Below, one piece after another: positions 5,921 through 12,521 of a stretch of 12,521 bases of DNA (position 1 is the stretch's first letter; each line of letters opens with the position of its first letter). Both the position numbers and the translations under genes were made by a program. The notes beneath the pieces were generated by a model. It made no database searches. It was not told the DNA's origin and saw only the letters and a program-made list of their open reading frames with translations. The stretch is from JBFLVN01 sp040758475 (GTDB lineage: Bacteria > JAGRBM01), in assembly GCA_040758475.1 (NCBI GenBank), contig JBFLVN010000097.1:1-12521 (forward strand), given 5' to 3'.

Positions 5921-8386
5921 GTGCCGGCCACTCACGTCTACGATGTCCGGGGGATGACTTGTTCCTCCTGCGCCGCGCGGGTGGAAAAGCGCCTGCGCGA
6001 GACGCCCGGGGTCGAGACGGCCACGGTCAACTTCGCCGCGAACAAAGCCTTTGTCACTGGAACCGCCTCTCTCGAAATTCTTGAAAAAAGACTCTCCGAT
6101 CTAGGGTACGGCCTTTTCGATCCAGAAAAGAGCGCCAAGGCCGAGACGGCCCAGGACGCGGCCAAGCCCGAATTTTTCCGGATGATCCTGGGGTGGGCCC
6201 TCGCCCTTCCCCTGATGCTCCTCCACATGAGTGGCTTTCACGCTCCGTGGGTGCACGGGGCGGAACTCATCCTGGCGGCGGCGGTCATCGCCGGGCCGGG
6301 CCGGGGATTTTTTACCCGAGCCGCACGGCTCGCCCTTCACGGGCAGGCCAACATGGATACGCTCGTTGCCCTGGGAAGCGGCGCGGCATTTGGCTTCAGC
6401 CTCCAGCTATATCTCTCCGGCGCGCCGGGGCCGTATTATTTCGAAGCTGCCGGGATGATCCTGGCCTTCATTCTCACCGGCAAATACCTGGAAGCCAGAG
6501 CCACGGCCCGCGCGGGAGAATCCCTGCGGGGCCTTCTCGATCTCTCCCCCAAGATGGCCGTCCGTCTCTTGGCGGACGGCAAAGAAGAAACCGTCCCGGT
6601 CCAGGAAATCCAGGAGGGCGATCTCCTTCTTGTAAAGCCCGGCGAGAGCGTTCCCGTGGACGGTGAGATCGCATCCGGCGTTACGGAAATCGATGAATCC
6701 ATCGCTACGGGCGAAGCTCTTCCCGTAAAAAGAAGCCCCGGCGAGCGGGTCCTGGCGGGAACGGTGAACGGCGCCGGGGTGATCCGGATTCGGGCGACGG
6801 CCCTCGGAGAAGCATCATTTCTCGCCCGGATGGCGAGGCTCGTCGAAGAGGCCCAGGGTTCCAAGCCCCCCATCCAGCGGCTTGCGGACAAGATCAGCGG
6901 GATTTTCATCCCCGTCGTCCTTGCGCTCGCTCTCGCGACGGCGGCGGCGTGGTATTTCATGGGTCACGGACTTTTTGAATCCATTCTTCCCTCCGTCGCG
7001 GTGGTGCTCATCGCTTGCCCCTGTGCCCTGGGGCTTGCGACCCCCACGGCCGTCCTGGCGGCGAGCGGGCTTGCCGCCCGGGAAGGAATCCTCGTGCGCA
7101 ACGGCGCGGCACTCGAAAAGGCCGCCCGTCTCGACGTTCTTCTTCTCGACAAGACGGGAACGGTGACGGAAGGGCGGCCCAAGGTCGTCGAATTCCTGAA
7201 CAACATCGGCGAGGGGCGGGAGAAGGAATGCTTCGCCCTGGCGGCGGCCCTGGAACGCGGCTCCGAACATCCGCTCGCCCGGGCGGTGGTGGACTTCGCG
7301 GAGAAAAACGGCGCCCCGCGGCTCGAAGCCAAGGACATCCTTGCCGCCCCGAGCGAAGGGATTTCGGGGACGATCGATGAAAAGCGCGTCCACCTGGGCA
7401 CGTTCGATTACGTGAAGCGCCAGGGCGTCGATCTAAAGCGCCTCCTTCGCGACCCCACCATGCACCCCATCGCCTCTCGGGCTTACCTCGTGGTGGAGGA
7501 AAAACTTTACGGGATTTTCTATTTCGAAGATTCGCTGCGCCCCGATGCGAAGGAGACCGTAAGCGATCTGGAGAAGTTGGGGCTCCATCTGGTGCTGGCT
7601 ACGGGCGATACGACCCAGGCCGCCCGGTACGTGGCGGGCTTGGTGGGAATCGACGAAGTCCACGCCGAGCAGAAACCCGAGCACAAGAAATCCTTGATCG
7701 AAAAACTCCGCGCCGAAGGGCGCTCCGCTGGCATGGTGGGGGACGGCATCAACGACGCTCCCGCGCTCGCGGCGGCGGACGTGGGTTTTGCCGTGGGCAC
7801 GGGAGCGGACGTGGCGCTCCAGAGCGCCGACGTGACCCTTGTGGGTGGTGATCTGAAGCGCCTCGTGCGGGCCGTGCGCCTCTCGCGAAAGACGCTCCGG
7901 ATCATTCGCGAAAATCTTTTCTTCGCCTTCGTCTACAACGTGCTGGGTATCCCCGTGGCGGCGGCGGGCTATCTCTCGCCCAAGATTGCGGCGGCGGCCA
8001 TGGCGGCGAGTTCCTTGTGCGTGGTGGGGAACGCGCTCCGGCTTCAACGGGTACGACTCGACGTACCGCTGCCGGGCGAGGCGAGGGGCGGGAAGAAAAA
8101 ACTTCCCCCCACGATGGCGGAGGTCGTTTTCGAGGTGCGCGGAATGACTTGCGGGAACTGCGCGCAGAAGGTGGAGAAAGCGCTTCTCGCCGTTCCGGGA
8201 GTCCAGGGCGCCAAGGTGGAATTGGAAAAAAAGCAGGTAACCGTTCGGTACCTTCAGAGCGAAGCCACCGTCCGGCTCCTCAAGAACACCGTGGGCGCTG
8301 CCGGCTACACGGCCGGTGAAACGATCCGCTCCGAAGGCGAAACCCTCTACCGCGGCATGGCTCACGAGAAGCTCAAGATCAGTTGA
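5921..8386 (+). CDS. copA: Cu+-exporting P1B-type ATPase with N- and C-terminal HMA domains
   Basis: An 821-residue inner-membrane pump that uses ATP to expel Cu+ from the cytosol. The N-terminal metal-binding HMA domain has CSSC at 14-17. Four leader membrane helices (about 86-186) and the actuator domain with TGE (263-265) follow. The metal-site helix has CPC (366-368), then the phosphorylation motif DKTGT (Asp410), HP (450-451) and GDGIND (607-612). The last two helices carry YN (672-673) and MAASS (694-698), the set typical of Cu+ (P1B-1) pumps. Unusually, a complete second HMA domain sits at the C-terminus (GMTCGNC, Cys744 and Cys747), starting at an in-frame Met732. The start is GTG, with AGGGG 9 bases upstream; an in-frame stop at 5906 excludes earlier starts. 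No copper-responsive regulator gene lies in the window, and no recognisable operator was found in the 68-base upstream gap. Confidence 0.97.
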   Translation: MPATHVYDVRGMTCSSCAARVEKRLRETPGVETATVNFAANKAFVTGTASLEILEKRLSDLGYGLFDPEKSAKAETAQDAAKPEFFRMILGWALALPLMLLHMSGFHAPWVHGAELILAAAVIAGPGRGFFTRAARLALHGQANMDTLVALGSGAAFGFSLQLYLSGAPGPYYFEAAGMILAFILTGKYLEARATARAGESLRGLLDLSPKMAVRLLADGKEETVPVQEIQEGDLLLVKPGESVPVDGEIASGVTEIDESIATGEALPVKRSPGERVLAGTVNGAGVIRIRATALGEASFLARMARLVEEAQGSKPPIQRLADKISGIFIPVVLALALATAAAWYFMGHGLFESILPSVAVVLIACPCALGLATPTAVLAASGLAAREGILVRNGAALEKAARLDVLLLDKTGTVTEGRPKVVEFLNNIGEGREKECFALAAALERGSEHPLARAVVDFAEKNGAPRLEAKDILAAPSEGISGTIDEKRVHLGTFDYVKRQGVDLKRLLRDPTMHPIASRAYLVVEEKLYGIFYFEDSLRPDAKETVSDLEKLGLHLVLATGDTTQAARYVAGLVGIDEVHAEQKPEHKKSLIEKLRAEGRSAGMVGDGINDAPALAAADVGFAVGTGADVALQSADVTLVGGDLKRLVRAVRLSRKTLRIIRENLFFAFVYNVLGIPVAAAGYLSPKIAAAAMAASSLCVVGNALRLQRVRLDVPLPGEARGGKKKLPPTMAEVVFEVRGMTCGNCAQKVEKALLAVPGVQGAKVELEKKQVTVRYLQSEATVRLLKNTVGAAGYTAGETIRSEGETLYRGMAHEKLKIS

Positions 8387-8394
8387 TCAATGAA

Positions 8395-8420
8395 AAGGGC
8401 GGACACGCCGGTCCGCCCTT
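8395..8420 (-). terminator. Intrinsic terminator between convergent copA and binding-protein genes
   Basis: A perfect 10-bp stem (AAGGGCGGAC paired with GTCCGCCCTT) encloses a 6-base loop. Read on the - strand it ends in CCCTTTTCATT, a short U-tract, and lies 22 bases past the stop codon of the - strand gene ending at 8443. Read on the + strand no T-run follows, so it serves mainly the - strand gene but may also slow transcripts leaving copA, 8 bases away. Confidence 0.75.
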
Positions 8421-8442
8421 GTGATCCGGGAAAAAAGAATTC

Positions 8443-9717
8443 TCAGCGTCTTCCCACCGTCTCGATGGGGAAGCCCTTTTCGGCGGCGTAGAGGATGACC
8501 TGCTTGGCCACGGTGTCGCCCACGCCGATGGACCGGGCTGTTTCGTTGTTTAAGGCGACTTTGAGCTTGTCCGGGTTGATGATCGTGAGGGTGGCCGGGT
8601 CGGTGCCGCGCAGGACCTTGTTCGCCATTTCGGCGGTGATCCGCCCGATGTCCTGGAGGTCGGGCGAGATGGAGACGAGGGCGCCCGCGTCCACAAAGGT
8701 TTTCTCGAAGACGAAGAGGGGAATTTTGTTCGTAAAGGTGTATTCGAGGATCGCCTTGACCGAAAGCGGCGTCACGACTGTGGCGTCGGGGACGAGCCAG
8801 AAGGCATCGATGCCTTCGGAGAAGGCACTCAGTTTCTGGGTTACTTCCTCGGGGCTCTCGATCTTGGCGGTGATGAGCTGGAAGCCCTGGGAGGGGGCGA
8901 TGAAGGAGGCCTGTCCGATCAGGTCGCCCGTCTTCTCCGGGTTGTAGATGACGCCCAGGCGTTTGATGCCCGGGACGACGCTCTTGAAGGTGAGGAGTTG
9001 CACCTTGACTGGCACGTCGAGGGAAACGCCTGTCATGTTCTCGCGCTTCAGTTCTTCCTTGTAGGGATTGCTCACCATCGTGAAGACGACGGGAATTTCT
9101 TTCACATCGCTCTTGCTGAGGATCGCCGCGCTCTTTCCCACGGCGACGAGAAGATCGGGTTGCTCGGCACTTTGGCGGAGCTGCTTCAGGATCGCTTTCC
9201 CCTGGGCCTCCGAGTCGTTCATGTCGTAATTGTCGACCCGGGCCTTGAGGGCCGTCTTGAGGCCGGTGAGCACTTCCTCGTACTTCTCGCCCCGGCGGGA
9301 GAGCATGACGGCGACGATCTTGGTCGAAACGAAATGGGGCTCGGTCGGGGAGGCGAAGAGGAGCGTTTCGTTCCCCGATTTGTCGATGGCCGAGATGTAG
9401 TATTCGAGGCCGTTCTTCGTGATGGCCTCGGCGGGGAGCTCGACTTCGAAGGAGTCTCCACCTTTGTCCGCCATGAAGACGCTGGCGTAGGAAGTATTGC
9501 CCGCCCGGCGGTAGAAGACCGTGGCGTAAGAGAGGTTACTGCGCGGCTGGATGGTTGCCCGGATGAGGTAGGGCTTGCCCTTGGGCGTGTAGCTCGCCCC
9601 GGTGTGGACGACGGTGAATTTCTGGGCGAGGGCGCCGGGGGGGAGAAACACGGCGGCCGCCAAGGCCACGAGGAGCAGCGGGAGGAAGCGCCCAGATGCT
9701 TGCTTGCGAAGTTGCAT
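8443..9717 (-). CDS. Secreted ABC_sub_bind-family protein with N-terminal Ig-like domain
   Basis: A 424-residue exported protein. It has a Sec signal peptide (basic residues 4-10, hydrophobic 11-25, cleavage expected after ALA at 29-31) and no lipobox Cys, so it should be free in the periplasm. Residues about 35-130 form a beta-sandwich-like domain (YATVFYRRAG ... GLEYYISAIDKSGNE), of the kind found beside surface or sensory modules. Residues 132-415 match the TrpX/ABC_sub_bind family of periplasmic binding proteins, with GVSLDVP (230-236), RLGVIYNP (253-260) and WLVPDATVVTP (307-317). No permease or ATPase gene is adjacent, so a transport role is unproven; a sensory or scavenging role is equally possible. 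The ATG at 9717 is chosen because AAGGG lies 5 bases before it. A GTG two codons earlier overlaps that ribosome site. The ligand is unknown. Confidence 0.87.
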   Translation of the reverse strand: MQLRKQASGRFLPLLLVALAAAVFLPPGALAQKFTVVHTGASYTPKGKPYLIRATIQPRSNLSYATVFYRRAGNTSYASVFMADKGGDSFEVELPAEAITKNGLEYYISAIDKSGNETLLFASPTEPHFVSTKIVAVMLSRRGEKYEEVLTGLKTALKARVDNYDMNDSEAQGKAILKQLRQSAEQPDLLVAVGKSAAILSKSDVKEIPVVFTMVSNPYKEELKRENMTGVSLDVPVKVQLLTFKSVVPGIKRLGVIYNPEKTGDLIGQASFIAPSQGFQLITAKIESPEEVTQKLSAFSEGIDAFWLVPDATVVTPLSVKAILEYTFTNKIPLFVFEKTFVDAGALVSISPDLQDIGRITAEMANKVLRGTDPATLTIINPDKLKVALNNETARSIGVGDTVAKQVILYAAEKGFPIETVGRR

Positions 9718-9744
9718 GCCCACCCTTCACCACAGGCCCCGCCG

Positions 9745-9775
9745 CCCGGCGCCCCCAAATACACGGGCGCCCGGG
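9745..9775. repeat. GC-rich imperfect hairpin in the leader of the binding-protein gene
   Basis: CCCGGCGCCC (9745-9754) can pair with GGGCGC-C-CCGGG-type bases at 9765-9775, with one bulged C and a 10-base loop. It lies 28-58 bases upstream of the ATG at 9717, inside the likely leader of that - strand gene. It could affect translation or mRNA stability. GC-rich DNA makes such foldbacks common, so function is uncertain. Confidence 0.35.
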
Positions 9776-9890
9776 GCCCTGCGTATGCGAAAAATAAAAA
9801 GGTCTCTTGCTAGGAATCTAGGTACTTCGGTGACGGAAAAAAGTCAACGATATTAAGAGTTTGCTCCCAGTTTGTGACGCAAGTTACGGG

Positions 9891-9919
9891 TTGCGCCGTG
9901 GGCGGGCGGGGGTTATAGA
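9891..9919 (+). promoter_or_regulatory. Candidate gyrA promoter
   Basis: TTGCGC (9891-9896) and TATAGA (9914-9919) are separated by 17 bases and would start transcription near 9926, leaving a leader of about 75 bases before gyrA. Matches to the sigma-70 consensus are only 3/6 and 4/6. The whole 282-base divergent gap (9718-9999) also contains TTGACT on the - strand (9842-9847), a possible -35 for the opposite gene, but with no good -10 at standard spacing. Confidence 0.3.
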
Positions 9920-9999
9920 AACGCGCGCGGTGAGGCGGCTCGTTGAGCGATCGGGCTGTTTGCCCGCCGTCTGGGCCCTCGGCCGCTTTTCCGCTGTTC

Positions 10000-12474
10000 A
10001 TGAGCAACGAAAACACGCAAATCCATCCGGTCAGCATCGAAGAGGAGATGCGCAAGTCCTACATGAGTTACGCCATGAGCGTAATCGTGGGGCGGGCGCT
10101 TCCGGACGTTCGGGACGGCCTAAAGCCCGTTCACCGCCGCATCCTCTACGCCATGCTTCGGGAGGGCCTCCGGGCTGATTCCAAGTACGTAAAATGCGCG
10201 GGCGTCGTGGGCGAGGTATTGAAGAAATACCACCCCCACGGCGACGCCCCCGTCTACGAAGCCCTCGTCCGCATGGCCCAGCCTTGGAACATGCGTTATC
10301 CCCTGATCGACGGCCAGGGGAACTTCGGTTCCATCGACGGCGATCCGCCGGCTGCCTACCGCTACACGGAATCCCGCCTCACCAAGCTCGCTGAAGAGCT
10401 GATGGTGGACATCGACAAGGACACGATCGACTTCACCCCGAATTTCGACGGCTCGACCGAAGAGCCGGTCGTTTTCCCCGCAAAATACCCGAACCTCGTC
10501 GTGAACGGCTCGGGCGGTATCGCCGTCGGCATGGCGACCAACATCCCCCCCCACAACCTCGGCGAGATCATCGACGCCTGCAAGCTCCTGATCGACAACC
10601 CCAAGACGAGCGTGGACGATCTCATGAAAGTCGTTCCCGGCCCCGACTTCCCCACGGGTGGGATCATCACGGGGCGCCAGGGGATCGTGGACGCCTACAA
10701 GACGGGCCGGGGTTCCATCCCGGTGCGGGGCAAGGCGGAGATCGAGAGTTACGGCAAGGACGAGCGCCAGCGCATCGTCATCACCGAAATCCCCTACCAG
10801 GTGAACAAGACGCGCCTCGTCGAGAAGATCGCGGAGCTCGTCCGCGACAAGAAAATCGAAGGCATCTCGGATCTTCGGGACGAATCGGACCGCACGGGGA
10901 TGCGCGTCGTCGTCGAGCTGAAGCGCGACGCCGTGAGCCAGGTGGTCCTCAATCAGCTCTACAAGCACACGCCGCTCCAGGACAGTTTTGGCGTGACGCT
11001 CCTGGCCCTCGTGCGCGGGCGGCCGGTCATCCTGAATTTGAAGGACATGCTCCAGCACTTTTTGGATCACCGCAAGGAAGTCATCACCCGCCGGACGGCC
11101 TTCGAACTCGCCGAGGCCCAGGCGCGGGAACACATCCTCGAAGGCCTCAAGATCGCCCTCGACAACCTGGACGCCGTGATCACGCTCATCCGGAGTTCCA
11201 AGACCCCCGATATCGCCAAGCAGGGCTTGATCAAGGACTTCAAGCTCTCCGAGATTCAAGCCAAGGAAATCCTCGAAATGCGCCTCCAGCGTCTCACGGG
11301 CCTGGAGCGAGATAAAATCCTCGCCGAACTCGAGGAGATCAAGAAACTCATCGGAGAACTCAAAGCGATCCTGGCGGACGAAAAGAAGGTTTTTTCCATC
11401 ATCCGGACCGACCTCGACGAGATCAAGAAACAGTACGGCGACCCGCGCCGCACCGAGATCACCGGTGCCGCGGCCGAAATCCGCGTCGAGGATTTGATCC
11501 AGGAAGAGGACATGGTGGTCTCCGTCTCCCACCAGGGCTACATCAAGCGCAGCCCCGTGACCGCCTATCGGAGCCAGCGCCGGGGCGGCAAGGGCGTCCT
11601 CGGAACGGCCAAGCGCGAAGAGGATTTCGTCACCGACATCTTTGTCGCCAGCACCCACAGCTACATCCTCGTCTTCACGAGCCGGGGGCGGCTCTATTGG
11701 CTGAAAGTCTACGACATCCCCCAGGCCGCCCGGACGGCCAAGGGGAAGGCCATTGTAAACCTCCTTCCCTTCAAGCCCGACGAGAAGGTGCAAGCCCTTC
11801 TTCCCGTGCGCGAATTCAAGGAAGGAAGTTACGTCGTCCTCGCCACCCGCAAGGGGACCATCAAGAAGACGGACCTGATGGAGTTCTCCCGCCCGCGCCC
11901 TTCGGGGATCATCGCACTCGGCATCGACGAAGGGGACGAACTCCAAAGCGCCCAGATCACGGATGGGAAGAAACAGATACTGCTTGCCACCCGCGAGGGA
12001 ATGGCCGCGAGGTTCCCCGAAGAAGATTTGCGCCCCATGGGCCGCGGGGCGTTTGGGGTCCGGGGCATTCGCTTGGAAGAATCCGACGAGGTGGTCGATC
12101 TGGTCGTCTCGAACGGCGATGAATCGCTCCTGACGGTGATGGAGCAGGGTTATGGTAAGCGCACACCCGTTTCCGAATACCGGCTCATCTCCCGGGGCGG
12201 CAAGGGCGTGACCAACGCCAAGGTGACGGACAAGAATGGCAAGGTGGTGGCCGTCCTCCAGGTGACGGATCAGGACCAGCTCATGATCATCACGGACGCC
12301 GGCAAGCTCATCAAGATGAAAGTCTCCGAGATCTCCGAGATCGGCCGGGCCACCCAGGGCGTGCGGCTCATCCAGGTGGAGAAGGGCGAGAAAGTATCGG
12401 GTGTCGCCCGCGTGGCCTCCGACGTGGAAGAAGGCGAGGGGGACGGCGACGAGGGCGAGGAAGAGGCGGAGTAG
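10000..12474 (+). CDS. gyrA: DNA gyrase subunit A
   Basis: The 824-residue A subunit of the type II topoisomerase that introduces negative supercoils together with GyrB (not in the window). The start of the protein (VSIEEEMRKSYMSYAMSVIV, then LPDVRDGLKPVHRRILYAM) is canonical. The winged-helix domain carries HPHGDAPVYE (78-87) and AAYRYTESRL, with catalytic Tyr122. The helical coiled-coil and gate region follows, then the C-terminal beta-pinwheel with the GyrA box QRRGGKG at 526-532, which separates it from ParC, and the degenerate blade sequence SRGGKGVTNAK near 730. The last 20 residues are strongly acidic, as in gyrases whose tail tunes DNA wrapping. The ATG at 10000 gives Tyr122 the E. 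coli number but has no Shine-Dalgarno. A TTG at 9943 has a GAGGCGG-like site but adds 19 atypical residues. Residues 83 and 87 are Ala and Glu. Confidence 0.98.
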   Translation: MSNENTQIHPVSIEEEMRKSYMSYAMSVIVGRALPDVRDGLKPVHRRILYAMLREGLRADSKYVKCAGVVGEVLKKYHPHGDAPVYEALVRMAQPWNMRYPLIDGQGNFGSIDGDPPAAYRYTESRLTKLAEELMVDIDKDTIDFTPNFDGSTEEPVVFPAKYPNLVVNGSGGIAVGMATNIPPHNLGEIIDACKLLIDNPKTSVDDLMKVVPGPDFPTGGIITGRQGIVDAYKTGRGSIPVRGKAEIESYGKDERQRIVITEIPYQVNKTRLVEKIAELVRDKKIEGISDLRDESDRTGMRVVVELKRDAVSQVVLNQLYKHTPLQDSFGVTLLALVRGRPVILNLKDMLQHFLDHRKEVITRRTAFELAEAQAREHILEGLKIALDNLDAVITLIRSSKTPDIAKQGLIKDFKLSEIQAKEILEMRLQRLTGLERDKILAELEEIKKLIGELKAILADEKKVFSIIRTDLDEIKKQYGDPRRTEITGAAAEIRVEDLIQEEDMVVSVSHQGYIKRSPVTAYRSQRRGGKGVLGTAKREEDFVTDIFVASTHSYILVFTSRGRLYWLKVYDIPQAARTAKGKAIVNLLPFKPDEKVQALLPVREFKEGSYVVLATRKGTIKKTDLMEFSRPRPSGIIALGIDEGDELQSAQITDGKKQILLATREGMAARFPEEDLRPMGRGAFGVRGIRLEESDEVVDLVVSNGDESLLTVMEQGYGKRTPVSEYRLISRGGKGVTNAKVTDKNGKVVAVLQVTDQDQLMIITDAGKLIKMKVSEISEIGRATQGVRLIQVEKGEKVSGVARVASDVEEGEGDGDEGEEEAE

Positions 12475-12521
12475 GTTTCCCCTTTATAGTGCTTTGACCC
12501 CACCCCCGGCCCCTCCCCGCT

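Noticed and set aside
7433..8365. 310-codon - strand frame opposite copA
   Set aside because: It is antisense to the well-defined P and HMA domains of copA. The His/Arg/Gly-rich composition is typical of a shadow frame.
9943..9999. TTG start for gyrA adding 19 residues
   Set aside because: The added residues do not resemble any GyrA N-terminus, whereas the ATG at 10000 gives the canonical beginning and Tyr122 numbering. A purine-rich site before the TTG leaves some doubt.
10120..11946. 608-codon open frame on the - strand opposite gyrA
   Set aside because: It is fully antisense to a certain gene. Its composition (Asp/Val/Leu/Gly/His-rich) is what a high-GC reverse frame gives, and no domain is visible.

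Overview
The window is high-GC DNA (about 60% by eye) from a Gram-negative bacterium. It carries the end of an apolipoprotein N-acyltransferase gene and a Sec-exported periplasmic protein, both of which imply a diderm envelope. The mix of genes (an acyl-CoA cassette, a Cu+ P-type ATPase, an orphan ABC-type binding protein, a small two-domain protein of a kind I associate loosely with myxobacteria and relatives) would suit the former Deltaproteobacteria or a related uncultured lineage. That placement is a weak inference. I see no insertion sequences, tRNAs, rRNAs, CRISPR arrays or phage genes, and the layout looks like ordinary chromosome.

Left part (1-2351): the 3' end of lnt on the + strand meets, tail to tail with only 4 bases between stop codons, an unrecognised 517-residue all-helical protein on the - strand. 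Behind that gene lies a 318-base non-coding stretch (2034-2351). It holds an 11-bp-period direct repeat (2117-2135), a small dyad (2231-2245) and a perfect 15-bp inverted repeat (2246-2297).

Middle left (2352-5083, - strand): a compact three-gene operon in the order crotonase/PaaG-like isomerase, acyl-CoA dehydrogenase, short-chain dehydrogenase. Gaps are 10 and 7 bases, and the downstream genes have clear Shine-Dalgarno sites. The set fits acyl-CoA breakdown: FAD-dependent desaturation, enoyl-CoA isomerisation or hydration, and NAD(P)-dependent oxidation of a hydroxyacyl intermediate. No thiolase or CoA ligase is in view, so the substrate is unknown.

Middle right (5190-8386, + strand): a basic two-domain protein of unknown function, then a Cu+-exporting P1B-ATPase (CopA type) with a heavy-metal-associated domain at both ends. 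The C-terminal metal-binding domain begins at an in-frame ATG and looks like a fused copper chaperone.

Right part (8443-12474): a secreted, transporter-less ABC_sub_bind-type protein with an N-terminal Ig-like domain (- strand) is divergent from gyrA (+ strand). A hairpin with a short U-tract between copA and the binding protein is the best terminator in the window. GyrA has all its landmarks, including catalytic Tyr122 and the GyrA box, but carries Ala83 and Glu87 in the quinolone-determining region.

No clear new multi-gene system is visible. The items most worth following are the unknown 517-residue protein, the doubly HMA-tagged CopA, the non-hydratase active site of the crotonase, and the 2246-2297 hairpin.
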